Shown here one piece after another: positions 1 to 7,251 of a DNA stretch of 10,036 bases. The notes under the pieces were generated by a model, which was given only the letters and a program-made list of their open reading frames with translations, was not told the origin of the DNA and searched no databases. The DNA is from JAPHTQ01 sp050287105 (GTDB lineage Bacteria > Pseudomonadota > Gammaproteobacteria > Thiohalomonadales > Thiohalomonadaceae). Each line of letters starts with the position of its first letter. Position 1 is the first letter of the stretch. The translations under genes and the position numbers were made by a program. The stretch is taken from assembly GCA_050287105.1 (NCBI GenBank), contig JBNKBG010000087.1:1-10036 (forward strand). The letters run 5' to 3'.

Positions 1-758
1 ACATCCTGCTTATCTGGCGTAATCGTTACCTGGGTAGAGAGTATGTCGAAATTGATGTAGCCGTTATTCATGTAATGGGAACGCAGGGTTTCCAAATCGG
101 CAGCCAGTTTTTGCTTTGAATACTGATCGCTGCTACTAAACCAGCCCGCATCGGGGCCAAGCAAAAATTTCTTTGTCAGCTCGGCTCGGGTGAACGCCTG
201 ATTACCAATGATATTGAGATGCCGAATACCCGCGACATCCCCTTCGGCGATCTCCAGCAGTACGGCAACGCGATTTCGTTCCAGTGGTGTGACGGTTGAA
301 CGCACCTGGGCGTTGTACTTACCCATGGCGAGGTAGGCCTGTTTCAATTCCTGCTTGACCTTATCGAGCATGGAGTAGTCAAACACGTGGCCTTCACTGA
401 GACCGACCAGTTTAACGTTTGCCGTCAATTGATCGGTGGGGATATCGTCGTTGCCCTTGAATTCAATACTGGCAATCGCGGGACGCTCCGCAAGAAAAAT
501 CACCAGCACATTGCCGTCCTGCTCCAACACCACATCACGGAAGAAACCCGTTTTATACAGGGCATGAACAGCAGCATCCGCTGCGTCCTCATCCAGTGTG
601 TCACCACGCTTCAGCGGCAGATAGTTATATACCGTACCCAGGGAGATGCGTTGCAAACCCTCGACACGAATATCCTTGATACGGAAACTGTCCATGGCGA
701 TGGAGCTTGTGCTCCAGGCCAGTAGCAAAATCAGACCGATACGTTGCAGCAAAAACAT
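1..758 (-). CDS. bamA: Outer-membrane protein assembly factor BamA, N-terminal part (cut by left window edge)
   Basis: This is the core subunit of the BAM complex, which folds and inserts beta-barrel proteins into the outer membrane. Only the first 252 codons are present; the remaining POTRA domains and the 16-strand barrel lie outside the window. Residues 1-21 form a signal peptide with a hydrophobic stretch at about 7-15 and a likely cleavage site after Ser-Ile-Ala21. POTRA1 spans about 24-92, POTRA2 about 93-173, and POTRA3 starts near 176. Blocks typical of gammaproteobacterial BamA are visible: VEGLQRI (32-38), ERPAIASIEFKGN (91-103), VTPLERNRV (156-164), and KQKLAADLETLRSHY (215-229). 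The ATG at 756-758 follows the rseP stop by 18 bases, with a modest GAGAG ribosome site. The rseP-bamA neighbourhood is the conserved one. The reading frame is intact to the edge. The assignment is secure. Confidence 0.96.
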   Translation of the reverse strand, partial: MFLLQRIGLILLLAWSTSSIAMDSFRIKDIRVEGLQRISLGTVYNYLPLKRGDTLDEDAADAAVHALYKTGFFRDVVLEQDGNVLVIFLAERPAIASIEFKGNDDIPTDQLTANVKLVGLSEGHVFDYSMLDKVKQELKQAYLAMGKYNAQVRSTVTPLERNRVAVLLEIAEGDVAGIRHLNIIGNQAFTRAELTKKFLLGPDAGWFSSSDQYSKQKLAADLETLRSHYMNNGYINFDILSTQVTITPDKQD

Positions 759-776
759 AGTCTCTCGTAAATAGCG

Positions 777-2141
777 TCAGTTTCCGGCCAGTCGAGCCAG
801 ATCGTTAAAAATCGCCAGACTGGTCAGTGCCAGAATCAGTGCCAGGCCGATACGTTGTCCCAGTGCTTCAATGCGTTCCGGCACTTCCCTGCCGGTTACC
901 ACCTCAATGAGGTAGTAGAGCAGGTGACCGCCATCGAGCACGGGAATCGGCAGCAGGTTGAGTACACCGAGGCTGACACTGATCAAGCCAAGAAATTTGA
1001 GGAAATGACTAATCCCCGCATCGGCGGATTGCTTGGCAAACTGCGCAATGCCGATCGGGCCACTAATATTCTCCACCGAGGCGCGCCCTACGATCATCTC
1101 GCCGATCATTTTCAGGGTGAGCGTCGCCATGTCCCAGCTCTTTTGCAGCGCCGCCGGGATCGCGCTTACCGCATCATAACGCAATTCGGCACGCAGTGGC
1201 TCGAACAGGCTACGGTCGAAATAGACCCCGGCGCCAATTTTACCCACCGGCCCATCGCTCCCGGCGACGACCTCAGGCTGCAGTGTCAGGGTTAACTCGG
1301 TACTATCGCGTTGCACATGCAGTTGCAGCGGCATATCCGGGTGCGCCTGGATGATCTCCACCAGTTGCTGCCACTCGTCCACCGCCTGCCCTGCGGCCAG
1401 TAACACCCGGTCACCGGTCTTCAGGCCACCCTTCTCGGCGGCAGACCCGGACACAACCTTGCCGATTACCGGCGCAATACGCGGCTGATAAACATTCAGG
1501 CCCAGACGCTTGTAGAGATCCTGCGGTTTGCTGTTGGCATCGATCTCGTCAAACTGCAGCACTGCCTCGCGACTGACTCCACCCTCGTAGACCGTCAGCT
1601 TCACCGGCTGGTTGAGGAGCATCTTTGGCAGGATCGCTTCAATCGCCGATTGCCAGGTCGGGGTCGCCTCACCATCCACCGAGAGGATCTCCTGGCCGCT
1701 GTGCAGGCCAGCTGCCGAAGCGATTGAATCCGGTTCAATGTCGCCAATAAGTGGCTTGATGCCATTGATACCGATCACGAACATCAACCAATAGGCGATG
1801 ATGGCGAAGGCGAAATTAAACATGGGACCTGCCAGCACGATGGCACTACGCTTCCAGACCGGCTGACGATTGAAGGCGCGATGCCGTTCCACCTCGGCCA
1901 CTTCACCTTCGCGCTCGTCGAGCATCTTCACATAACCGCCAAGGGGGATCGCAGCCAGCATGTATTCGGTTTGATCCGGGCCGGAAGTTTTTTGCCACAG
2001 CGGTTTACCAAAACCGATGGAGTAGCGCAGTACCTTAACCCCCATCCAGCGTGCGACCAGAAAGTGTCCCAGTTCGTGCACCGCAATCAGCAGGCTCAAT
2101 GCCGCCAACAGTGCGGCAATGGTCAGCAGTACATCCATCAT
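777..2141 (-). CDS. rseP: RseP, site-2 intramembrane zinc metalloprotease (regulator of sigma-E protease)
   Basis: RseP makes the second cut in the anti-sigma factor RseA, within the inner membrane, and so releases sigma-E during envelope stress; the family also clears remnant signal peptides. The 454-residue length is close to the 450 of E. coli. The zinc-binding HELGH motif sits at 22-26 in the first membrane segment. The third zinc ligand is Asp403 in the NLLPIPVLDGG block (395-405). Two PDZ domains lie at about 128-215 and 222-308 in the periplasmic part. Further membrane segments lie at about 98-124, 377-398 and 427-448. The SIGFGKPLW block (41-49) is typical of the family. The ATG at 2139-2141 shares its A with the dxr TGA stop, and GAGG lies 10 bases upstream. 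A second ATG directly follows, so the start could be one codon later. bamA follows, linking the protease to outer-membrane assembly. Confidence 0.97.
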   Translation of the reverse strand: MMDVLLTIAALLAALSLLIAVHELGHFLVARWMGVKVLRYSIGFGKPLWQKTSGPDQTEYMLAAIPLGGYVKMLDEREGEVAEVERHRAFNRQPVWKRSAIVLAGPMFNFAFAIIAYWLMFVIGINGIKPLIGDIEPDSIASAAGLHSGQEILSVDGEATPTWQSAIEAILPKMLLNQPVKLTVYEGGVSREAVLQFDEIDANSKPQDLYKRLGLNVYQPRIAPVIGKVVSGSAAEKGGLKTGDRVLLAAGQAVDEWQQLVEIIQAHPDMPLQLHVQRDSTELTLTLQPEVVAGSDGPVGKIGAGVYFDRSLFEPLRAELRYDAVSAIPAALQKSWDMATLTLKMIGEMIVGRASVENISGPIGIAQFAKQSADAGISHFLKFLGLISVSLGVLNLLPIPVLDGGHLLYYLIEVVTGREVPERIEALGQRIGLALILALTSLAIFNDLARLAGN

Positions 2142-3340
2142 CAGTGCAATACCTCGGTATCCGCCAGTAGCGTCATGCTCAATTCTCTGGCTGCTGCATC
2201 GGCAGCGAAAATAGTCTGCAGCGAGTCCGCCGTTTCAATGGTCATTCGTCCCAGAGTCTCCTCAATAAGTTCCGGGATCGAAGTAAAACGAATACGCTCG
2301 TGCAAAAACGCCTCCACGGCGATCTCATTGGCCGCATTGAGGATCGCCGGGGCGGTGCCGCCCGCGTCAATCGCCTCTATCGCCAGGCGCAGGCAGGGGA
2401 AACGCTGTAGATCCGGCTTTTCAAAATCGAGCCGCGCCACTTCAAACAGGTTAAGACTCGGCACGCCGGATTCGATACGCTCAGGCCAGGCCAGGGCATG
2501 GGCGATGGGCGTACGCATATCAGGATTACCCATCTGCGCCAGCACCGAGCCGTCGCTGTACTCCACCATGGAGTGAATGACGCTCTGCGGGTGCAACACC
2601 ACCTGAATTTTCTCCGTGGTGGTGTTGAATAACCAGCACGCCTCGATGACCTCCAGTCCCTTATTCATCATGGTGGCGGAATCGACCGATATCTTTCTGC
2701 CCATCGACCAGTTGGGATGTGCGACCGCCTGGGCCGGGGTTACCGCTGCAAGCTGCTCAATGGGAGTGGTACGGAATGGTCCGCCGGAAGCGGTCAGCAA
2801 AATTCTTTCGACGCCAACCTCAGCCAGACCTCGGGAGAAATCGCTCGGCATACACTGGAAGATCGCATTGTGCTCACTGTCGATGGGCAGCAGCTCCGCG
2901 TTATTCCGTCGCACCTCATCCATGAAGAGCTGACCGGACATCACCAGCGCCTCCTTGTTAGCCAGCAGAATGCGCTTGCCGCTACGTGCCGCCGCGAGCG
3001 CCGGTGGCAGACCGGCGGCACCCACAATGGCGGCCATCACGTAATCCACCTCATCCAGCGAGGCCACCTGCTCCAGGCCGGCCACACCACTCAATACCTC
3101 AATCTCGGCACCCTCTTGCGCCAGCTTACGGCGCAACTGTTCCGCTGCGTTCTCATCCGCCATCACCGCATAGCGCGGCTGGTGTTGCAGACACTGTTGC
3201 AGCAGACGGTCCACCTGACGATTGGCACTCAGTGCAACGACCTGATAACGCTCGGGATGGCGAGCCAGTACATCCAGGGTACTGACGCCAATGGAGCCGG
3301 TCGCTCCCAGAACCGTTACGCCCTTCACCGGCTCAGCCAT
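2141..3340 (-). CDS. dxr: 1-deoxy-D-xylulose 5-phosphate reductoisomerase (DXR)
   Basis: DXR converts 1-deoxy-D-xylulose 5-phosphate to 2-C-methyl-D-erythritol 4-phosphate with NADPH, the first committed step of the MEP isoprenoid pathway, in the cytosol. The protein is 399 residues, close to the 398 of E. coli. The NADPH-binding GATGSIG lies at 12-18 and LLANKE at 125-130. The metal-binding PIDSEH block gives Asp154 and Glu156. The substrate loop HPNWSMGRKISVDSATMMN begins at 208 and leads to NKGLE, with metal ligand Glu230. All catalytic residues known from the family are present. The start codon lies inside the end of cdsA (16-base overlap), with GGGA about 6 bases upstream. The stop overlaps the rseP start by one base. 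Placement after uppS and cdsA, rather than directly after frr, follows the Pseudomonas-type order. Its product ultimately supplies UppS, encoded two genes upstream. Confidence 0.98.
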   Translation of the reverse strand: MAEPVKGVTVLGATGSIGVSTLDVLARHPERYQVVALSANRQVDRLLQQCLQHQPRYAVMADENAAEQLRRKLAQEGAEIEVLSGVAGLEQVASLDEVDYVMAAIVGAAGLPPALAAARSGKRILLANKEALVMSGQLFMDEVRRNNAELLPIDSEHNAIFQCMPSDFSRGLAEVGVERILLTASGGPFRTTPIEQLAAVTPAQAVAHPNWSMGRKISVDSATMMNKGLEVIEACWLFNTTTEKIQVVLHPQSVIHSMVEYSDGSVLAQMGNPDMRTPIAHALAWPERIESGVPSLNLFEVARLDFEKPDLQRFPCLRLAIEAIDAGGTAPAILNAANEIAVEAFLHERIRFTSIPELIEETLGRMTIETADSLQTIFAADAAARELSMTLLADTEVLH

Positions 3341-4134
3341 AATAATCCCAGGGTGAAGATCGGCGCGGCGGCAGTAAGGCTATCGATGCGATCCAGCACT
3401 CCGCCGTGTCCTGGTAAAAGATCACCGCTGTCTTTCACCGCAGCGACCCGTTTGAACAGACTCTCCAGCAGATCGCCCAACACCGACAGGGCCACGGTCA
3501 ATACGACCAGGGCGAGGTAGGCAGGCATGCCGTCAACCGGGGGTAGCCAGAGGGTGGCAAGCAGTGCAATCAACAGCGCCAGTAACATCCCTCCAACCAC
3601 ACCCTCCCAGGTTTTACCCGGGCTGACGTTGGGGGCCAGCTTGTGTTTGCCAAAGGCACGACCGGAAAAATAGGCGCCAGTATCGGCAGCCCAGATCAAC
3701 ATCACCAGCAGAATCACGAAACCGGGACCGAAGCGTTGATGCAACAGCAGCAGGGCTGCCCAGGCAGGAATCATCACCAGTACCCCAGCCACTCCACGCA
3801 CGGCGGCGATACGCCATAGAGAACCACTGCGCGGATATATCAACACCGACAGTAACGCCACGCTCCACCATGCCAGTGCAATCAGCAATATAAGCTGTGC
3901 CGACTCACCCTGAAGCAACAGGCGGTATGCCAGATAGGTGAGCAGTGCGATAAAACCCACGTAACCCAAACGAGCGGGAAACGCGCGCAGGTTACAGAGA
4001 CGCGCCCACTCCCACGCCCCAAGAGCAAAAATAAACGCCATAACAAGGGCAAAGATATTCGGGGGACTGACCCAGATCGCCCACAACGCCAGTGGTGCCA
4101 GGATCAGTGAAGTGATAACGCGCAACTTAAGCAT
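3325..4134 (-). CDS. cdsA: Phosphatidate cytidylyltransferase (CDP-diacylglycerol synthase)
   Basis: CdsA is an inner-membrane enzyme that makes CDP-diacylglycerol from phosphatidic acid and CTP, the branch precursor of phosphatidylethanolamine, phosphatidylglycerol and cardiolipin. The protein has 269 residues and is hydrophobic for most of its length, with several predicted membrane segments starting at the N-terminus (about 5-40). The diagnostic C-terminal signature of the family occupies about 225-251: SLFKR, then KDSGDLLPGHGG, then DRID, with the invariant Lys-Asp and Asp-Arg-x-Asp residues. The ATG overlaps the last 8 bases of uppS, and GGAG lies about 10 bases upstream inside uppS, so translation is probably coupled. 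The 3' end overlaps dxr by 16 bases. Length and signature leave little doubt; the exact number of membrane segments is not determined here. Confidence 0.96.
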   Translation of the reverse strand: MLKLRVITSLILAPLALWAIWVSPPNIFALVMAFIFALGAWEWARLCNLRAFPARLGYVGFIALLTYLAYRLLLQGESAQLILLIALAWWSVALLSVLIYPRSGSLWRIAAVRGVAGVLVMIPAWAALLLLHQRFGPGFVILLVMLIWAADTGAYFSGRAFGKHKLAPNVSPGKTWEGVVGGMLLALLIALLATLWLPPVDGMPAYLALVVLTVALSVLGDLLESLFKRVAAVKDSGDLLPGHGGVLDRIDSLTAAAPIFTLGLLWLSR

Positions 4135-4906
4135 GTTTCAACTTCTCCACCTGATCGCCGGTGCGCCCAAAGCGACGCTGGCGACTCGCATAGGAGTTCA
4201 TCGCCTCATTGAAGGCGGCCTCATCAAAATCGGGCCACAACAGATCGGTGAAATAGAGTTCGGTATAGGCAAGTTGCCAGAGCAGGAAATTACTGATGCG
4301 TTGCTCGCCGCCGGTACGAATAAACAGATCCGGCTCAGGCAGTTGGGTCAACGAAAGGTGACTCTCGATCAGCTCAGGGGTGATCAGTTCACTGCGTAGT
4401 TTCCCTTCCGCGACCTCTTCGGCCAGGGTACGGCAGGCCTGGGTAATATCCCAACGACCACCATAATTGGCGGCAATCACCAGTTGCAGACGGGTATTGT
4501 TGCGGGTCAGTTCTTCACTATCGCGGATACGCTGCTGAAGTTCGGGTGAGAAGGCGGTAATGTCGCCAATCACGCGCAGGCGTACACCATTCTGGTGCAG
4601 CTTTTTCACCTCGTTTTCCAGCGCGGTCATGAACAGGTTCATCAACACCCCGACCTCGTCCTTGGGACGACGCCAGTTTTCGCTACTGAAGGCGAACAGG
4701 GTCAGTACCTCGACCCCGGCTGAGACACAGTAATTGATGGTGCGGCGTACCGCCTCAAGACCGACCTTGTGACCGGCCACCCGAGGAAGATGGCGCTTGC
4801 GTCCCCAGCGGCCGTTGCCATCCATAATGATGGCCACATGGCGGGGCACACTGCCTGTGGTGAAGTTGGAATCGTTATTTTCGGCCATACCCACCGGATC
4901 CGACAT
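4127..4906 (-). CDS. uppS: Undecaprenyl diphosphate synthase (cis-prenyltransferase)
   Basis: UppS extends farnesyl diphosphate with eight isopentenyl units to undecaprenyl diphosphate, the lipid carrier for peptidoglycan and O-antigen. It is a soluble enzyme acting near the inner membrane. The HVAIIMDGNGRW block (23-34) contains catalytic Asp29. FAFSSENWRRP follows, then IAANYGGRWDI, and near the C-terminus RTGGEQRISNFLLWQ and YTELYFTDLLWPDF, all family hallmarks. From the ATG at 4906 the protein has 259 residues, against about 253 in E. coli. That start has no clear ribosome site. An in-frame ATG seven codons in (4888) has GGTGG just upstream and would give 253 residues, so the start is uncertain. 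The gene follows frr after a 52-base gap with an inverted repeat, and overlaps cdsA by 8 bases. Confidence 0.96.
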   Translation of the reverse strand: MSDPVGMAENNDSNFTTGSVPRHVAIIMDGNGRWGRKRHLPRVAGHKVGLEAVRRTINYCVSAGVEVLTLFAFSSENWRRPKDEVGVLMNLFMTALENEVKKLHQNGVRLRVIGDITAFSPELQQRIRDSEELTRNNTRLQLVIAANYGGRWDITQACRTLAEEVAEGKLRSELITPELIESHLSLTQLPEPDLFIRTGGEQRISNFLLWQLAYTELYFTDLLWPDFDEAAFNEAMNSYASRQRRFGRTGDQVEKLKHA

Positions 4907-4920
4907 CGCTGTTAGAGGGT

Positions 4921-4945
4921 TAGCGGCCTTACATGGAGGCCGCTA
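4921..4945. repeat. Inverted repeat (hairpin) in the frr-uppS gap, T-tract on + strand
   Basis: The sequence shows a perfect 9-bp stem, TAGCGGCCT (4921-4929) and AGGCCGCTA (4937-4945), around a 7-base loop. On the + strand it is followed after two bases by six T residues (4948-4953), so its terminator-like form points against the operon. Read in the operon direction the tract is a run of A before the hairpin, and no U-tract follows. It may stop antisense transcription, stabilise the mRNA 3' of frr, or pause or insulate uppS translation. The role is inferred only. Confidence 0.6.
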
Positions 4946-4958
4946 CGTTTTTTATGCC

Positions 4959-5516
4959 CTAGATGGACAGCAGGTCCTGCTCTTTCGCTGCGACCAGTTT
5001 ATCCACCTCAGCGATGTATTTGTCGGTGATCTTCTGGATGCTATCTTCGGCACTGCGGGCTTCGTCTTCACTGATATCCTTCTCCTTGAGCAGTCCCTTG
5101 ATATCGGAGTTGGCATCACGACGAATGTTGCGCACGGCGACCTTGCCCTGCTCACCCTCGTTCTTCACCACCTTGGTCAGATCGCGGCGACGCTCTTCGG
5201 TGAGCGGCGGCATCGGTACACGAATCACCGTACCGGCACTGGAAGGATTCAGTCCCAGGTCGGAGGTCATGATCGCTTTTTCCACCGCGGCGACCATCGG
5301 TTTTTCCCACGGGGTCACCGCCAGGGTGCGTGCATCTTCCACCGCAATATTGGCGACCTGACCGATGGGTACTTCCGAACCGTAATAGTCAACGGTGATG
5401 TGGTTTAGCAGACTGGGATGGGCGCGACCGGTACGGATCTTGGTCAGTTCGGTTTTCAGCGCCTCAATGCTCTTCTGCATACGTGCTTCAGCATCTTTTT
5501 GTATATCGCTAATCAT
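4959..5516 (-). CDS. frr: Ribosome recycling factor
   Basis: RRF acts with EF-G to split the post-termination ribosome so that subunits can be reused. The 185-residue length equals that of E. coli RRF. Features of the family are clear: N-terminal helix with KTELTKIRTGRAHPSLL (20-36), the VDYYGSEVPIGQVANI block (42-57) opening the compact second domain, PPLTEERRRDLTKVV (about 103-117), and the long C-terminal helix VAVRNIRRDAN carrying the conserved arginines. The ATG at 5516 directly abuts the pyrH TAG stop, and GGAG lies about 9 bases upstream within the end of pyrH, so translation is probably coupled. The gene ends 52 bases before uppS, the largest gap in the arm after rpsB-tsf. The assignment is secure. 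Confidence 0.98.
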   Translation of the reverse strand: MISDIQKDAEARMQKSIEALKTELTKIRTGRAHPSLLNHITVDYYGSEVPIGQVANIAVEDARTLAVTPWEKPMVAAVEKAIMTSDLGLNPSSAGTVIRVPMPPLTEERRRDLTKVVKNEGEQGKVAVRNIRRDANSDIKGLLKEKDISEDEARSAEDSIQKITDKYIAEVDKLVAAKEQDLLSI

Positions 5517-6257
5517 CTACTTGTCTCCACATTCAACCAGAGTACCTTCGTCCTCACCAAGGATGATACGGCGCAAAGCACCCGGTTTGTGCATGTTGAA
5601 TACTCGCAAACGCATGTTGTGATCACGGCACAGCACGATGGCGGTCAGGTCCATTACCCCGAGCTGTTTCTCCAGCACTTCGCCGAAGGTCAGGCGGGAA
5701 TAACGGGTCGCCGATGGGTCCTTGACCGGGTCGGCATTATAAACACCGTCCACCTTGGTCGCCTTGAGTACCAGGTCGGCATTCATCTCAATGCCGCGCA
5801 GGGTCGCCGCAGAGTCGGTGGTAAAGAACGGGTTACCGGTACCGGCAGCCATGATCACCACCCGACCTTTTTCCAGGTGGCGAATGGCACGGCGACGGGC
5901 ATAGTCTTCGCAGACCTGATGGATAGGCAAGGCCGACATGACGCGAACCGTCACCCCCGCCTTTTCCAGACCATCCTGCATCGCCAGTGAATTGATCACC
6001 GTCGCCAGCATGCCCATGTGATCCGCCGTGGCGCGTTCCATACCGGCTCCCGCCAGACTGACGCCACGGAAGATGTTACCACCGCCGATCACCAAACCGA
6101 CTTCAACACCATCTTTGACGATTTCGGCGATCTCGGCAGAGGTGCGCTGCACCACTGCCGGATCAATACCGAACTCCTGCTCGCCCATCAGCGCTTCACC
6201 GCTGAGTTTGAGCAGGATCCGTTTATAAGCCAGTTTGCCCGCGGCAGCACCCATCAC
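5517..6257 (-). CDS. pyrH: UMP kinase (uridylate kinase)
   Basis: PyrH phosphorylates UMP to UDP with ATP in de novo pyrimidine synthesis; bacterial forms are hexameric and allosteric (GTP activates, UTP inhibits). It belongs to the amino-acid kinase fold. Visible motifs are YKRILLKLSGEAL (11-23), VIGGGNIFRG (56-65), DHMGMLATVINSLAMQD (79-95), AGTGNPFFTTDSAA (138-151) and LKATKVDGVYNADP (164-177). Counting from the GTG at 6257, which abuts the tsf TAA, gives 246 residues. An ATG directly after it (6254) gives 245; E. coli has 241. AAAGG lies 7 bases before the GTG and 10 before the ATG, so either start is workable. frr follows with no gap. The tsf-pyrH-frr block is widely conserved in bacteria. 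Confidence 0.97.
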   Translation of the reverse strand: MMGAAAGKLAYKRILLKLSGEALMGEQEFGIDPAVVQRTSAEIAEIVKDGVEVGLVIGGGNIFRGVSLAGAGMERATADHMGMLATVINSLAMQDGLEKAGVTVRVMSALPIHQVCEDYARRRAIRHLEKGRVVIMAAGTGNPFFTTDSAATLRGIEMNADLVLKATKVDGVYNADPVKDPSATRYSRLTFGEVLEKQLGVMDLTAIVLCRDHNMRLRVFNMHKPGALRRIILGEDEGTLVECGDK

Positions 6258-7136
6258 TTAGCTACCTTTAACTTGAGCCATAACTTCGTCGGCGAAGTTC
6301 TCCTGCTTCTTCTCGATACCCTCACCCACTTCGAAACGGGTAAAGGAGACTACCTTGGCACCTGCGCCATTAAGCAGTTTTTCTACAGTGGTATCCGGGT
6401 CCTTAACGAAGGGTTGACCCAGCAGGGTTACTTCCTGAAGGAATTTACGGATACGACCGTCGATCATCTTCTCAATGATCTCGGCAGGCTTACCGGACTC
6501 AGCGGCCTGGGCAGCGAAAATTTCGCGCTCCTTGGCAATCAACTCAGCCGGAACATCGTCAGCGGAAACGGCGGTCGGACGGCTGGCAGCGATGTGCATG
6601 GCAACATCACGGCCCAGGTCGAGGTCACCACCTTCCAGAACAACCGCAACACCGATGCGGCTACCGTGGGAGTAGCTGGCCACTACGCCATTGCTTTGCA
6701 GCAGCGCGACGCGACGCACATTCATGTTCTCGCCAATCTTGGCAATCAGGTTCTTCAGGGTATCGGCAACGCTTTCACCAGAGGCCATCTTGCAGGCCAG
6801 CAGGGCATCGACATCGGCCGCACTGTTATCCAGCGCCAGTTGCGCTACTTCGTTGCTGAAGTTCTGGAAGTCGTCACCCTTGGTAACGAAATCGGTTTCG
6901 CAGTTAACTTCAACGACGGCAACCTTTTTGTTGTCGGCAGAAGCCTTGATAACAATCAGGCCTTCAGCAGCGGTACGACCTGCTTTCTTGTCGGCCTTGG
7001 CCAGACCGGTTTTGCGCATGTGCTCAATAGCGGTATCGATATCGCCATTACACTCAACCAGTGCCTTTTTGCACTCCATCATGCCAGCGCCAGTGCGCTC
7101 ACGCAGATCCTTTACCATTGCAGCGGTAATAGACAT
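6258..7136 (-). CDS. tsf: Elongation factor Ts
   Basis: EF-Ts is the guanine nucleotide exchange factor that regenerates EF-Tu-GTP during translation. The N-terminal UBA-like domain (MSITAAMVKDLRERTGAGMM, 1-20, then ECKKAL) is unmistakable. TDFV at 81-84 is the motif that contacts EF-Tu. Two core subdomains follow, with HIAASRPTAV in the second half. The protein has 292 residues, against about 283 in E. coli. The ATG at 7136 was chosen over an in-frame ATG 22 codons upstream (7202) because it opens the conserved N-terminus. A good GAGGA ribosome site lies 9 bases before it, and the upstream stretch overlaps the foot of a terminator and has no homologous look. pyrH starts immediately after its stop. 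A terminator lies between it and rpsB, so expression likely depends on read-through or on a promoter not recognised here. Confidence 0.98.
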   Translation of the reverse strand: MSITAAMVKDLRERTGAGMMECKKALVECNGDIDTAIEHMRKTGLAKADKKAGRTAAEGLIVIKASADNKKVAVVEVNCETDFVTKGDDFQNFSNEVAQLALDNSAADVDALLACKMASGESVADTLKNLIAKIGENMNVRRVALLQSNGVVASYSHGSRIGVAVVLEGGDLDLGRDVAMHIAASRPTAVSADDVPAELIAKEREIFAAQAAESGKPAEIIEKMIDGRIRKFLQEVTLLGQPFVKDPDTTVEKLLNGAGAKVVSFTRFEVGEGIEKKQENFADEVMAQVKGS

Positions 7137-7174
7137 GTTGCTCTTTCCTCTTAACAAATCACCAAAAACGAAGC

Positions 7175-7191
7175 CACGCCAAAAAGGCGTG
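7175..7191 (-). promoter_or_regulatory. Small hairpin in the tsf leader
   Basis: A 6-bp perfect stem, CACGCC and GGCGTG, encloses a five-base loop (AAAAA on the + strand, UUUUU in the operon RNA). It lies between the rpsB-tsf terminator and the tsf ribosome site. In the operon RNA a run of five U follows six bases after the stem, so it could act as a weak second terminator or pause site. It could also protect a processed tsf mRNA 5' end. The structure is seen; any function is inferred. Confidence 0.4.
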
Positions 7192-7207
7192 CCATTACTC
7201 ATATTCC

Positions 7208-7232
7208 AAAAAAGGGGGCAATGCCCCCTTTT
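7208..7232 (-). terminator. Rho-independent terminator/attenuator between rpsB and tsf
   Basis: In operon orientation the sequence reads AAAA-GGGGGC-ATT-GCCCCC-TTTTTT: a G/C-only 6-bp core stem, extendable by four A-T pairs, with a 3-base loop and a six-T tract. It starts about 20 bases after the rpsB stop. This is a textbook intrinsic terminator. Because tsf, pyrH and frr follow in the same direction with no obvious new promoter, it most likely works as a partial terminator setting S2 well above the downstream products. The + strand also carries four T after the stem, so it may be weakly bidirectional. Confidence 0.85.
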
Positions 7233-7251
7233 CGTTTCAGCTCAAGGCGGC

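Noticed and set aside
387..725. 112-codon + strand ORF near the left edge
   Set aside because: The - strand here encodes the BamA signal peptide and POTRA domains, so this is an antisense shadow.
2717..3520. 267-codon + strand ORF across dxr and cdsA
   Set aside because: It is antisense to two genes with complete catalytic signatures and shows no protein-like motif.
6018..7154. 378-codon + strand ORF opposite pyrH and tsf
   Set aside because: It spans the pyrH-tsf junction antisense and has no domain; both sense genes are certain.
7137..7202. 22-codon N-terminal extension of tsf starting at 7202
   Set aside because: The extension is not part of EF-Ts, and a good ribosome site sits before the ATG at 7136.
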